A DNA stretch of 34,237 bases from Sandaracinaceae bacterium. Lineage in GTDB: Bacteria; Myxococcota_A; Polyangia; Polyangiales; Sandaracinaceae. The stretch spans positions 291 through 34,527 of the forward strand of contig JANWYL010000002.1 of the NCBI GenBank assembly GCA_025056955.1, in the 5' to 3' direction. A program made the translations under genes and the position numbers. Positions 15,801 to 23,760 of this stretch are shown piece by piece (within the stretch, counting starts at the first letter, position 1; each line of letters opens with the position of its first letter). Below the pieces are notes generated by a model. It worked only from the letters and a program-made list of their open reading frames with translations. It ran no database searches and was not told where the DNA came from.

Positions 15801-16101
15801 AGATGTGAGGGACGTTCATCTCGGTTCGAACGATGAAGGCAGGGGCTTCAAGGCACTCGATTTCAAAGCGTTCTCTGCTCTCCAAGCGATCGAAAGGAGG
15901 AGGTAAGGGAGGATCGGGAGGGCGGGCATCCCCGCCCCCATCTAGCGCCCCATCTTCGGAGCTTGGTCCTCCGTCGGCCTCGCCCCCTTTTGGCGTTGAG
16001 CAAGCGTGAAGCACAAAAGCCAAAAGGGCACTCCCAATCACCCACTCCCGCCAACTGCCACTGGCCAAAGCTTTAACGCACACCCTTGCATTGTAAAGCA
16101 T
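12853..16101 (-). CDS. Penicillin-acylase-family (Ntn hydrolase) lipoprotein
   Basis: A 1082-residue exported amidohydrolase precursor. The N-terminus has a hydrophobic segment ending VLHAC, a plausible lipobox, then an Asp/Gly/Pro-rich linker. The alpha-like part contains the family sequences VPHIYAQSRLDAMCLLGFAMARDRFFQMD. The Ntn nucleophile Ser353 lies in RGSNGWAV, where autocleavage would free the beta chain. GDGHLQLSVPPLFWQ, GTNGAIAWTQT and the MANHDPAG segment (beta Asn) are further matches. Such enzymes hydrolyse amides such as penicillins or acyl-homoserine lactones; the substrate cannot be told. An open frame continues upstream to 16311, but the lipobox argues for ATG 16101, though its ribosome site is weak. 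It is divergent from the Cys-rich lipoprotein gene across 78 bp, and converges with trmH-like at the other end. It is larger than typical acylases (about 750-850 residues), mainly in the C-terminal half. Confidence 0.87.
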   Translation of the reverse strand: MLYNARVCVKALASGSWREWVIGSALLAFVLHACSTPKGGEADGGPSSEDGALDGGGDARPPDPPLPPPFDRLESRERFEIECLEAPAFIVRTEMNVPHIYAQSRLDAMCLLGFAMARDRFFQMDMTRRLALGRISELIGDRALNVDAESRLLGMRWMAERFFEGLNAEEAAEIDAFVAGINAYIEEVRAGRLRAPRELELGAAFLGARRPADLMAPWTRKDAIATGVSVLYGTSFDRSDVERSRGFREGEAIFPPGTPKRELRLLGLERDIVEHYAPPKRVSTTAGWGLEGGGRGGEGDPLQPTVPHLPKPLGQMGWMALRGARVEKGMLERVSLVLKGWEERWGRRGERGSNGWAVMGSATSDGSAILAGDGHLQLSVPPLFWQFGIDTVFLGGTRESTRLLGATIAGLPAMGVGTNGAIAWTQTAFYPDVVDWYADEIILDGGGLPIATRWEGAMQALQRVEEEVVVANVPALGSVGRTERFLRFVTWDGRWIVEFEGEAVASDAAPPRGQSKVRTLSGWVIPRDMDGDGRVSALSFYYGPFDGGTLLRAFRKFQFAQNVEEFRQAMRHFIAYGGAMMAIDREGSIVYSAYHAVPTREHLPRDPSTRRWLPGADPRRIIDGSRYRAWRIPLDGEGRVDEARAKMGAPHERAVPFDDWPQSLNPSRQYLVMANHDPAGIATDNDLFNDPYYIGGPWVEGYRGARIAERLEEAIAARRVTVEEMQSIQGDHRSSLGREWVPVLLDAIAQARRAASGPPSSGALARMAERWRRERTTYAEIERRMVAWRERGYRTPSGVETFYAPIRPGDVEDSVATSIFHAWFVKYIEAVLGDEGIPPAMSPAVSVETYLTQTMKLLEDGRGPGNPMNLGSYDPETKESVFYDDIRTPEIESSREMALVALDRALAFLRSPPNDRLRGGFGTEDMNEWRWGYRHMVRFDSLVGSALGAGSNPALDFLLRMFEITPRVLPLAPNLGADDLRSRLPHFPRPGDQFDVDAPNPGLDTDDWTYGNGPVFRMVIALGRSGVRGQNILPGGQSGYPGDPHFADQAALWLGNRTIPMRYLPEEVAEGATKAERYWPKR

Positions 16102-16179
16102 TTTTTGGCCAAGTTCCCTAAGAAAAGTCGATTCCGTCGAGGGTTGGACTTCATAAAGGCATGGTGAAAAAATGAGGCT

Positions 16180-18666
16180 GTGGGCACGCTGAAGCAGGGC
16201 TTTGCGCTTTTTTGGTCCATAGGCTTCGTGGTTTTCCATCTTTCTGGTTGTTCTGGCCCAGAGCGGCCTCGGCTTGGTGGGCTTGAGCGAGGGATGGGGC
16301 GGGTTGGGCAAACCCTTCGCGTCAGCATCCCTGTCATCAACCCAAGCGGTTTGCCCCTCCGCTATCGGGCCAAAGCCAGCCGCGCCCTTCCTGCCTTTGA
16401 AAGCACAACCTCCATCTCAGGCTCTCCCGGTGGAGGGGAGTTTCGGTGGACACCCCTTGTGAGCCATGTGGGGCTTCACGACATCGAAATCGCAATCCAA
16501 TCCCCCGAAGGCGAGGTGTACGACCGCCGCCTTCTTGTGGTTGAAATTCTGCCCTCACTTGAGTCGGCGCCGGTTTTCGTTGAGCCTGGAGCGGGCGGCA
16601 CCTACGACCTTTCACGTGATCCTTGCGTTCGCTTTGGCATCGAGGTTCGCGACGAAGACAGCCCCATGGTGATGATCCGAAGCCGCGGGGAGCTTCCCCG
16701 GGGCGCAAGCCTTGAAATGAGAGGACCAAAAAGCGCAGCCTTCGAGTGGTGCCCAACAAGCGATCAGATCGCCGCATCCGAGCGCTGGACGATTGGGCTT
16801 GAGGCCGACGACGGCGACCATGAGCCCGTGCCACACGATTATGTCGTGATCCTGCGCAGCGAAGGCGGCGCCAACTGCCCTGGCGAGGCGCCAAGCATTC
16901 GGGTGCTTGCCCCTGAAGGGGGTGCGAGGGTTCAAGGCAATCCCGGCTACCAGGTCAGTGTCGAAGTGAATGACGACCGCGGTTTGAGAGAACCCCCAAT
17001 CCTCTATTGGACAACTGAGATGCCAAGCGATCCTTCGCGCCCTGATATCACGGGATTTCAGCAAGAGCTCTTTGAGCGAGAAGCAGGCAACCGCTATCTT
17101 GCCACGATTCCCCCCTTGGGCCTGGGAGAAGGCGAGTCGCGAGAGGTCTTTTTCATCGTGAGCGCAACCGATAACGATGACCCCGAGGGCACGGCCTGTG
17201 ATCATCGAACAGAAACGCCCCTTTCGTCTTTTTATGCCCTGGGCGGGAGGGCAAGCATGCTTGCCACTTGTTCCAGGTGCCGGGCCTCTTCGGAGTGCGC
17301 TTCAGGCATTTGCGTTCCACTGAGCGGAGGCGCACGTTGTCTTGAGGGCTGTTCAGGAGGGAGTTGTTCGGGCTCATCCCGCTGTGCCACAGTGACAACC
17401 AGCGAAGGGGCAAGGGTTCAGGCCTGTGCCGGGCCAAGCGGTAACCCCAACGAAGCCTGCGCACAGGCCTGCATGAACGACCGGTATGAGCCAAACGACT
17501 CAATGGCCCAAGCCACTCCCCTCCGCAGCCCAATCATGGGCCAGATTTGCCGAGATGATCGCGATCTTTTTCGGATCGATGGCGCAAGCGAAGGCTCAGA
17601 AGTCGAAGTGCTTCTCGACAGCTTCCGCTCAAGTGAAGGCGATTTGGACATGCGCCTTCTCGATGCGATGGGCCGGATTGTTGGCACAAGCGCTGGCATT
17701 ACCGACATGGAGCGCATCGTCCATTGCGCCCGTTCAAGTGGGCCACTCTACGCCGAGGTTTATGGCTTCCTCGGCGCGCAAAACCCCTACCGAATCCAGG
17801 CGACCTTGCGATCCGCAAGCTGCTGTGTCGACGATGCGAGCGAGCCAGACAATGCCCTGGGCACAGCCCGGCTCGTGAGCGGGAGCGATTTCGAGGGGAA
17901 GCTCTGTGCCGGTGACAGCGACCACCGCGCTTTCGACGTGAGCATGCCAAGCCGCGCCGAAATCACCCTTGTGGCCGACGACCTCAGCCGCCTGGAGTTC
18001 GATCTCTTTGACGCAGCTGGAGCGCGCCTTTCTGGCTCAACCCTTTCTGGAGGCATCCGCCGCATTGAGCGAACCTTGTCTCCCGGCCGCTACGTTCTCC
18101 GAATCGCCGGAATGCCACCCCCGCGCGGCATCGCCTATCTCGGTGAGATCAGGCTCACCCCCTCAGGAATGGCCTGTACCTCAACACGTGAGTGCCCACT
18201 GGGCTCAGTGTGTCAATCTGGCACTTGTGTGTCAGACGATTGCACACCGCCTGGCACATGCCCTGCGATGCACATCTGTCCACCACCTGGGCCGGATGGG
18301 GGAAGGAGCGACTGCCTGGCTTCGTGCGTCGTAAACGCCGACTGTCGCTCGGGCGAAGCCTGTAAGTGGTTTGCGGAAGGGCGAGGCTGTGGGCGAAGTG
18401 GGAGTTCTGGGGTAGGAGGGCCATGCACGGCCTTTTGGGATTGCGCGGCCCAAAGGAGCTGCGTGCCTTGGCCTGGAGGCTACTGTGCGCGCCAGGGCTG
18501 CACGCGGAGCAGCGACTGCGAAAGCGGCACGCATTGCATCGAAGAAGGCGGCCGGCGCGTCTGTGCCCTCGATTGCTCAAGCGATCCATCGCGCTGTCGC
18601 TCGGGCTATACTTGCAGAAGCCGCACTGAGATTGGAGGAATGGCGCGGTGGGTGTGCGTTCCATAG
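16180..18666 (+). CDS. Cys-rich multidomain lipoprotein with Ig-like and PPC-type domains
   Basis: An 828-residue protein starting at GTG 16180 with a hydrophobic stretch ending HLSGC, a good lipobox (Cys24). Then come two or three Ig/cadherin-like beta domains (about 35-345), a Cys-rich block (about 365-440), two prepeptidase-C-terminal (PPC) domains opened by YEPNDSMAQATPL and DASEPDNALGTA, and a C-terminal series of Cys repeats of the C-x4/5-C-x4/5-C kind (about 655-828), for example STRECPLGSVC and SSDCESGTHC. Such repeats are common in myxobacterial secreted proteins and form disulphides. There is no catalytic motif, so it is probably structural or a binding protein on the cell surface. 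GAGG lies only two bases from the GTG, so the start is uncertain. Its stop overlaps the next gene by 19 bases, implying coupled expression with the protease. Confidence 0.8.
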   Translation: MGTLKQGFALFWSIGFVVFHLSGCSGPERPRLGGLERGMGRVGQTLRVSIPVINPSGLPLRYRAKASRALPAFESTTSISGSPGGGEFRWTPLVSHVGLHDIEIAIQSPEGEVYDRRLLVVEILPSLESAPVFVEPGAGGTYDLSRDPCVRFGIEVRDEDSPMVMIRSRGELPRGASLEMRGPKSAAFEWCPTSDQIAASERWTIGLEADDGDHEPVPHDYVVILRSEGGANCPGEAPSIRVLAPEGGARVQGNPGYQVSVEVNDDRGLREPPILYWTTEMPSDPSRPDITGFQQELFEREAGNRYLATIPPLGLGEGESREVFFIVSATDNDDPEGTACDHRTETPLSSFYALGGRASMLATCSRCRASSECASGICVPLSGGARCLEGCSGGSCSGSSRCATVTTSEGARVQACAGPSGNPNEACAQACMNDRYEPNDSMAQATPLRSPIMGQICRDDRDLFRIDGASEGSEVEVLLDSFRSSEGDLDMRLLDAMGRIVGTSAGITDMERIVHCARSSGPLYAEVYGFLGAQNPYRIQATLRSASCCVDDASEPDNALGTARLVSGSDFEGKLCAGDSDHRAFDVSMPSRAEITLVADDLSRLEFDLFDAAGARLSGSTLSGGIRRIERTLSPGRYVLRIAGMPPPRGIAYLGEIRLTPSGMACTSTRECPLGSVCQSGTCVSDDCTPPGTCPAMHICPPPGPDGGRSDCLASCVVNADCRSGEACKWFAEGRGCGRSGSSGVGGPCTAFWDCAAQRSCVPWPGGYCARQGCTRSSDCESGTHCIEEGGRRVCALDCSSDPSRCRSGYTCRSRTEIGGMARWVCVP

Positions 18667-20525
18667 GGCTTTGGCTCCGTGTGGTCTTGGCCCTCTCCAC
18701 CTTTTGGACCAAAGGATGCGTGGGCCTCCTTTTTGGGGGGGCTCCCTCTGAAGAAGCGCTCATTCTTTTGCGCATTGAATACCCACGGCCAGCCCTTCCG
18801 GGCACCCTCCTCCGGGTTGAGGGCGTGGACCTCGAGCAGCTTGGCCCCGAGCCTGTGCTTCTTCTAGGGCAAGGCGGAAGCGAAATCGCAAGGCTCGAAA
18901 GGAGAAGCGGCTCGAGGCGAGGAGAATACCTGTTCCGACTCGATCTCGAAAGCGCCGAGCGCTTGGGAGAGGGCCTGCACGTGCTCGAAGCGATTCTTGA
19001 AGGGCAAGGGAAGCAGAGTGAAGCCTTTGTCTTCGAGCTCGAAATCGCATCCACCCTCCCCCTCGAATGGATGCCGCGTTTTCCAGAGCGTGCCCACCGC
19101 AATGACATCCTCGTGATCTCCGGACAGGGCTTCATTTCCCCAAGCGAAGGCGAGCTCAATCTTCGCGTCGAAGGCGATTTCACCTCTGATCGGGGGATAA
19201 GGCAGCGCGTCGAAGCGGCCTTGCCCTTGTATCCTCTTGAATTTTCAAGCCGCGAGCGGGCAGTGGTTGTGCTCTCGACCCGCCTTGGAGGTGTTCGGCC
19301 AGGAAATCTGGTCGGTGAAGCCTGGATCGAGCGCCGGCTCAATGGTGGCCAAAGCGCAAGCACATGGCGAAGCGCCATTGCCATCCAATTCGGCCCACCG
19401 GTGCTTTACTCCATTGATGGGACAATGGCCTCGATTGGAAGGCGGGTGCTGGTGCGAGGGGCAGGCTTTGTTGGCGGGCAAGGAGGCACTGATGAAGCCA
19501 CTGTCCTTCGGATTCAGGGAGAATTCCGAGAAAAAGCAGGCGTGGTGCCGAGGCGCATCGAAGCCGAGATCATTCCCCGTGTGCGGAGCGGAAAGGAGCT
19601 TGAGCTTGTCATCGACACAGCGGTTCGGGATGGCAAGGTGGTCTCAAAGCTTTTCGATGCGCAGCGCGGTGTTTTTGAAGGCCGTGCCACCCCAATCGTG
19701 ATCGCCAATCGCGAAGAGGTGCGGGGCGAAAGCGTGCCCTTTCGCCTGACGCTTGGCCCTCCTGTCCAAGTGGTTTGGCTTCGCTTTCTTCCTAGCTACT
19801 ACCAAGCCCTTTCGCGCTTTGGCCTTGCGCTTGCCGAAGAGGAAATCGCCCAAGGCATCGTCCAGCGCATCGAGGAAATCTACGAAGGCTACAACGTCGA
19901 TATTCGCCTCGAAGAGCCTGAAGACTTTGACCGCAGCGTGGTCACAGTGGTCGAAATCGGCGGCCCAGACCCAAATGGCCGTGGCCTTTTTGGCTACGAT
20001 AACTCCCCTGGGAAAGATGTGGGAAACCTGAGAATGTACGACACAATTGGCGGTGCCAACGCCGAAACCCAAGCAGATGGTTATCCGGGCTATGGAGGCG
20101 TGTTCATTGAGTCTTTCCTTTGGTGGTCGAGTCATCCAGAACTTCCAGGAGAGCGACCGAGAAGCTCTCCCGATGTCGATCCCCTCTTTGATGAGATCTT
20201 TGATCCTGTGCGGCGTTTGCCTGCGCGGCGCGCCGAAATCCAAGGCCAAGGTCCTCCGGACCGCGTCGAAGCCGTAAGGCGCGCAATCCGCGCCCTCGCC
20301 AACATCATTGGCGAAACCACAGCCCATGAGCTTGGCCACTCTTTTGGGCTTGCTCAGCCATATGGTCCCCCAACGAGTTTTCACCGTGAAAACGACGGCG
20401 AGGGCTGCCTCATGGATAGCGGTATCGATCGCCCCTTCGCCGAACGCGCAGCCCTTCCCGGTGCACCCCGCACCCGCTTCTGTGACGAGGAACCTGCCTA
20501 CCTGCGTTCCATCCTTGGGCCCTAG
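18648..20525 (+). CDS. Secreted metzincin-like zinc metalloprotease with IPT/TIG-like repeats
   Basis: A 625-residue exported protein. A hydrophobic N-terminus (about 6-30) is followed by three beta-sandwich segments resembling IPT/TIG domains (around 40-150, 150-250 and 255-370; motifs such as LVISGQGF and VLVRGAGF). The C-terminal domain carries HELGHSFGLAQ (His560, Glu561, His564) and a Met-turn-like CLMDSG (Met589), the plan of metzincin proteases. The third zinc ligand, normally His or Asp, is Gln570. The spacing between helix and Met-turn (about 19 residues) fits metzincins. Start GTG 18648 has GGAGG nine bases upstream inside the preceding gene, so translation is coupled to it. It probably cleaves extracellular or envelope proteins, or serves as a binding protein if Gln abolishes zinc binding. 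Confidence 0.8.
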   Translation: MGVRSIGLWLRVVLALSTFWTKGCVGLLFGGAPSEEALILLRIEYPRPALPGTLLRVEGVDLEQLGPEPVLLLGQGGSEIARLERRSGSRRGEYLFRLDLESAERLGEGLHVLEAILEGQGKQSEAFVFELEIASTLPLEWMPRFPERAHRNDILVISGQGFISPSEGELNLRVEGDFTSDRGIRQRVEAALPLYPLEFSSRERAVVVLSTRLGGVRPGNLVGEAWIERRLNGGQSASTWRSAIAIQFGPPVLYSIDGTMASIGRRVLVRGAGFVGGQGGTDEATVLRIQGEFREKAGVVPRRIEAEIIPRVRSGKELELVIDTAVRDGKVVSKLFDAQRGVFEGRATPIVIANREEVRGESVPFRLTLGPPVQVVWLRFLPSYYQALSRFGLALAEEEIAQGIVQRIEEIYEGYNVDIRLEEPEDFDRSVVTVVEIGGPDPNGRGLFGYDNSPGKDVGNLRMYDTIGGANAETQADGYPGYGGVFIESFLWWSSHPELPGERPRSSPDVDPLFDEIFDPVRRLPARRAEIQGQGPPDRVEAVRRAIRALANIIGETTAHELGHSFGLAQPYGPPTSFHRENDGEGCLMDSGIDRPFAERAALPGAPRTRFCDEEPAYLRSILGP

Positions 20526-20556
20526 CCTTTCTGCATTCAATCGCTGCTTCCTGGGC

Positions 20557-20586
20557 TTTGGCTTGACTCATGTTTTTGGCTTGACT
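20557..20586 (+). repeat. 12-bp direct repeat between the protease and HExxH genes
   Basis: TTTGGCTTGACT occurs at 20557-20568 and again at 20575-20586, 18 bp apart start to start. Each contains TTGACT, close to a -35 box, but neither has a recognisable -10 at 16-18 bp. Nearby, TTCAATC (20537-20543 region) and GATTGAA (about 20604-20610) form a long-range inverted repeat. The gap is 90 bp. It could be a regulator binding site for the two membrane protein genes that follow. Confidence 0.35.
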
Positions 20587-20615
20587 GAAAGGCCCCTAGG
20601 CTGGATTGAAAGAGC

Positions 20616-21185
20616 GTGCCCACACCAAGCCCAAGTGAGCCATTGCCCATTGACGAGCGCTTTTTGAGAACACTTGAAGAGAATTTTCCAGGCCTTCGCA
20701 TGATCGCCAAGGAGGAGTCAGCGCTTCAGCGCTGGATTGGGCGCCTCCTTTGGGTGATCACCTTGGGCGGCCAAAACGCCTACCTTGAGGATTACACCAC
20801 GGTGTTTGGGAAAACGATCTACACACCGCGTTCCTGGTCCAAACGAAGCCCCGAAGAGCGCTACTTCACCCTGCGCCACGAGGCCGTTCACCTTGAGCAA
20901 TTCAAGCGCCTGGGAAAGTTCAAGATGGCCTTTCTCTATGGGATATGGATTTTGCCCATGGGCTTGGCCTGGGGAAGGGCCCGCCTTGAGTGGGAGGCCT
21001 ACGCCGAAACCTTGCGCGCGGTCGCTGAAATCAAGGGATTGGAAGCAGCCGCATCGCTCCGCGAGCACATCGTCAAGCAATTCGTGGGACCAGCCTACGG
21101 CTGGATGTGGCCTTTCCGGCGAGCGGTCGAAAAGTGGTTTGACGAAGAACTGGAAAGAATTCGCAAAACCACCAAAGCAAGTTGA
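20616..21185 (+). CDS. Small membrane-associated HExxH protein (putative metallopeptidase)
   Basis: A 189-residue protein from GTG 20616, with no assigned family. It carries RHEAVHLEQ (His88, Glu89, His92), the HExxH zinc motif, and a downstream acidic pair RLEWEAY (Glu125/Glu127) at a distance seen in gluzincin peptidases. A hydrophobic segment (about 103-119, MAFLYGIWILPMGLAWG) separates them, so the active site would lie at the membrane. There is no signal peptide and no propeptide. The length is short for a protease, and the fold may be a bare catalytic domain. The ribosome binding site is weak. It is 90 bp after the secreted protease and 13 bp before the PEGA protein, hence probably one operon with the latter. 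Zinc binding is inferred from motif only. Confidence 0.68.
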   Translation: MPTPSPSEPLPIDERFLRTLEENFPGLRMIAKEESALQRWIGRLLWVITLGGQNAYLEDYTTVFGKTIYTPRSWSKRSPEERYFTLRHEAVHLEQFKRLGKFKMAFLYGIWILPMGLAWGRARLEWEAYAETLRAVAEIKGLEAAASLREHIVKQFVGPAYGWMWPFRRAVEKWFDEELERIRKTTKAS

Positions 21186-21198
21186 TGGTGCCTGCACC

Positions 21199-22314
21199 AT
21201 GGAGTCATCGATTCCCCTTTCGGTGTGCATCGAAGAGGCCAAATCAAAAGGCCTTCGCTGGCCAAGCGAAAGCATCGCCTTTTTGATTCTGGAATGCATC
21301 GAATCGATGGGAGATTCACCAAAGGGCATCGATGCAAACGATTTGCGCATCGCTTTCGATGGAAGGGTGCTCTTTTCTGCTGGAAAAAACACCTCGGCAG
21401 AAGAAGCAAGCCGCCTGGCACTTGAGCTCATGAAACACCTGCTCGCACAACTGGGTGAAGGGCCAGTCCCAAAGGATTTTGAAAGGGTGCTCCAGGGTGA
21501 ATTCAAAGGTGAAGAAGCGCTCGAACAACTCAAAACCGCAATCGAAAGCGTGCTTTTCCCATTAAACCGCGATGCAGCAAGACGCACCATCGCACGTTTG
21601 GCCTGGGGAACATCGACAGCACAGGCCAAGGCGCCAACTTTGAAGGATTTCGGGAATGCTCAAGAAATCCCAACTCGCTCTCTTTGGAAGTGGGTGTTGG
21701 TTGCGCTTTTAATGCTTCTTGCAACCGCTTTCGGTTATTGGTTGGCACAATCGCATAAAGGTGCAGGCACATCACCGGATGAGGGCCGTGTATCGATCGA
21801 CTCCATGCCTCCTGGCGCAGAGGTGTTTTTGGCACTGGGTGCTTCACCGATTCTGGTCCAAGGCCTAAGCACAGAAAGCGAGGAAGAGCTTCTCGTTTGG
21901 ATGGATGGTTTTTTTCCAGAGCGGGTCACCATACCAAAAGAGGCCCATCAGGATGCAGAAGTCCTTGAGCTTACGGTCGAGCTGCGCCCCATCGTAGAGG
22001 GGCATGCTTTCACCTTTCCATCCCCTCGCACTGATTTGAAGGTGAACTCAATTCAACTTGGTGATGGAAAGGTGCGCCTTTTGAGTGATCCACCAGGCGC
22101 AAAGGTGTTTAGGAGGCTTGGGAAAACCCCCATCAAGGTGCACGGCATTAACCTCAAAAAAGCACTCGCTTTTCTTTTTGTCCAAAAGGGATATCACCCA
22201 GAGGAGCGCGTCCTTTCCCCAAGCGATTGGCATCTTCTCGAAGCAAGGTTGGAAGTGGCTCTCAAGCCCATGAAGGACCACCATCCAAGCGAGCAACCAA
22301 TCCCATCGCCTTGA
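21199..22314 (+). CDS. Membrane protein with two PEGA-type domains and a cytoplasmic helical domain
   Basis: A 371-residue single-pass membrane protein. The cytoplasmic part (1-160) is helical and has no recognised family. A transmembrane helix lies at about 162-182 (SLWKWVLVALLMLLATAFGYW), followed by two PEGA-like beta domains with the VSIDSMPPGAEVF (about 198-265) and VRLLSDPPGAKVFRRLGKTPI (about 292-357) openings. This is the outer half of the kinase-PEGA proteins without a kinase, so it may be a partner or adaptor for envelope sensing. ATG 21199 is chosen; the frame is open upstream but overlaps the HExxH gene. The gap to that gene is 13 bp. The stop is separated by one base from the convergent porin stop. 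Confidence 0.75.
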   Translation: MESSIPLSVCIEEAKSKGLRWPSESIAFLILECIESMGDSPKGIDANDLRIAFDGRVLFSAGKNTSAEEASRLALELMKHLLAQLGEGPVPKDFERVLQGEFKGEEALEQLKTAIESVLFPLNRDAARRTIARLAWGTSTAQAKAPTLKDFGNAQEIPTRSLWKWVLVALLMLLATAFGYWLAQSHKGAGTSPDEGRVSIDSMPPGAEVFLALGASPILVQGLSTESEEELLVWMDGFFPERVTIPKEAHQDAEVLELTVELRPIVEGHAFTFPSPRTDLKVNSIQLGDGKVRLLSDPPGAKVFRRLGKTPIKVHGINLKKALAFLFVQKGYHPEERVLSPSDWHLLEARLEVALKPMKDHHPSEQPIPSP

Positions 22315-22315
22315 C

Positions 22316-23611
22316 TCAAAGGGCCAATTGGAACTGCATGCGCCCCCTCAAGCCCTCTTCGATCCCACTCTCACGGCGCCAAAAAAGGAATGCCAAGTCC
22401 AACCCTAGCCGACACACACCTGGCCAGAGATCCCAAACGAAAGCCCCAAGGATCTCGCCCTCCTCGAGGAGGCGACCTGCATTCTGGTAGCGCTCGGCCA
22501 CAGAGGGATTGTCCGCATGCGCAGCGATCTGCTCTTCGGCCCTTTTTTTGGCCTCTTCGGCAAATCCCACATCAACCCAAACCCAGCTCACCCTCAGAGC
22601 CAGGCCGAGTTCGGCTTCAAAGCGATAGGCAAGCTGAGCAAGCAAGCCTTGTGCAGCGAGCCCCCCAAGGTCGAAAGGACCCGAAAGCGCGTGAGGGCTT
22701 GGGGGACGTGCCCGCAACCCCCAAAAGCCAATTCCTAAAAGCGAAAACCCTGCATATTTCATCCACACTTCTGGAGCGATCCTCATCGCAAAGTCTCGCC
22801 ACGGATCGGCCCTCAAATCCCATGCAAAGCTCAAGTGAACAGCAGGCCTGAAACTTTGGCTCCGCTCGCGGTCAAACTCCTCATGCATTGCGGCCCCGGG
22901 CGCGTTCCAGCCGAGCCGCATAACCAGCTCTGGATGAATCCGAGGCGCTTCGTTTCGGCCTGCAAGGGAAGAGTGGCCTGGGACGGGCTCACCTGAGACA
23001 ATCGCCACGCCGTTTCCGTGGGTAGGGCGGGCATTGGTGCCCGTAAAAACCCCCCCTTCCAGGTCCAAACCTTCTGGAGCCCGCTCGCTCCCATTGTGCA
23101 GGGCAAACCCAAGCTGCCTTTCACTCCCAAACCAAAGGAGCACTGGGGCCCATTCAACCGCCGCCTGCCTTGCGAAAGAATTCGTGCGCCAGCGCGTGAA
23201 AGGCACCTTCCATTGGCCAAAGCGCAAATGCCACGTTTCAGCAAGCCGGATATCGACCATGAGGTCGAGAAGCTCAGCACCGCGGTTTGGCCCCAAATCG
23301 AGCTGAAGAAAGGGGCGCACGAGATTGCGAGCGATTTCACCCCGAAAACGAACCCGCATTCGCCGCACCCCAACGCTTGCGCCTTCAGCATCACCGCGGC
23401 TTGTGACTTCTCCACGGAGCTGAGTCACCCACTCGATGCGCAGGCGGTGCTCGGTATCACCAAGCACAAAGCGGGGCGGAGGCCATTTGGCAAGCTCCCG
23501 AATCGAAGGCACCTCATCGCTCAAGGCATCAGGGGCAGATCCTTGGGCCAAGGCCTTTTTTCCTAAAAAAGTGGCCAAAAACACAACCAAAAACAGGATC
23601 TCCCATCTCAT
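22316..23611 (-). CDS. Outer-membrane porin, phosphate-selective porin (OprP/OprO)-like
   Basis: A 431-residue protein with a signal peptide (MRWEILFLVVFLATFLGKKALAQ, ending ALAQ) and a long series of amphipathic beta strands. The RRMRVRFRGEI and ...LFQLDLGPNRG... type segments and the RFGQWKVPFTRWR sequence are typical of the OprP/OprO superfamily of outer-membrane channels. It would let small solutes or phosphate through the outer membrane. The protein ends with FQLAL, where the last residue is not the usual Phe of a barrel, so its terminal strand is slightly atypical. ATG 23611 is preferred to a TTG at 23653 because it begins the signal peptide. It is monocistronic, convergent with the PEGA gene and divergent from the phosphotransferase gene. 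Substrate specificity cannot be inferred. Confidence 0.7.
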   Translation of the reverse strand: MRWEILFLVVFLATFLGKKALAQGSAPDALSDEVPSIRELAKWPPPRFVLGDTEHRLRIEWVTQLRGEVTSRGDAEGASVGVRRMRVRFRGEIARNLVRPFLQLDLGPNRGAELLDLMVDIRLAETWHLRFGQWKVPFTRWRTNSFARQAAVEWAPVLLWFGSERQLGFALHNGSERAPEGLDLEGGVFTGTNARPTHGNGVAIVSGEPVPGHSSLAGRNEAPRIHPELVMRLGWNAPGAAMHEEFDRERSQSFRPAVHLSFAWDLRADPWRDFAMRIAPEVWMKYAGFSLLGIGFWGLRARPPSPHALSGPFDLGGLAAQGLLAQLAYRFEAELGLALRVSWVWVDVGFAEEAKKRAEEQIAAHADNPSVAERYQNAGRLLEEGEILGAFVWDLWPGVCRLGLDLAFLFWRRESGIEEGLRGRMQFQLAL

Positions 23612-23760
23612 GTCGAGTCCAGGACAAAGAGCACGTCCATCAAAGGAGGTCAAGATCGATTTCGATAACCACCCACATCACCCAACTTCAAAAGCCTAAG
23701 ATCTTAATTCCAACCACATCTTCCATCTCATTTTCGGTTGAATCAGTGGGTGAACACCTT

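Noticed and set aside
16102..16311. Upstream extension of the acylase frame
   Set aside because: It would bury the lipobox signal peptide by 70 residues and overlap the divergent lipoprotein gene's start.
19644..20540. 298-residue open frame on the minus strand opposite the protease gene
   Set aside because: It lies entirely antisense to the protease, whose plus-strand frame has a recognisable zinc motif, signal peptide and coupled ribosome site. No family features are seen in the antisense product.
20785..21198. Upstream in-frame extension of the PEGA protein
   Set aside because: It overlaps most of the HExxH gene in another frame, and the product reads as low-complexity shadow; ATG 21199 gives a normal start.
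20718..21629. 303-residue open frame on the minus strand across the HExxH and PEGA genes
   Set aside because: Its product has no family likeness and is opposite two plus-strand genes with motifs.
22312..22318. Bidirectional terminator between the PEGA and porin genes
   Set aside because: The two stops are separated by one base, and no stem with T-runs is visible on either strand around them.
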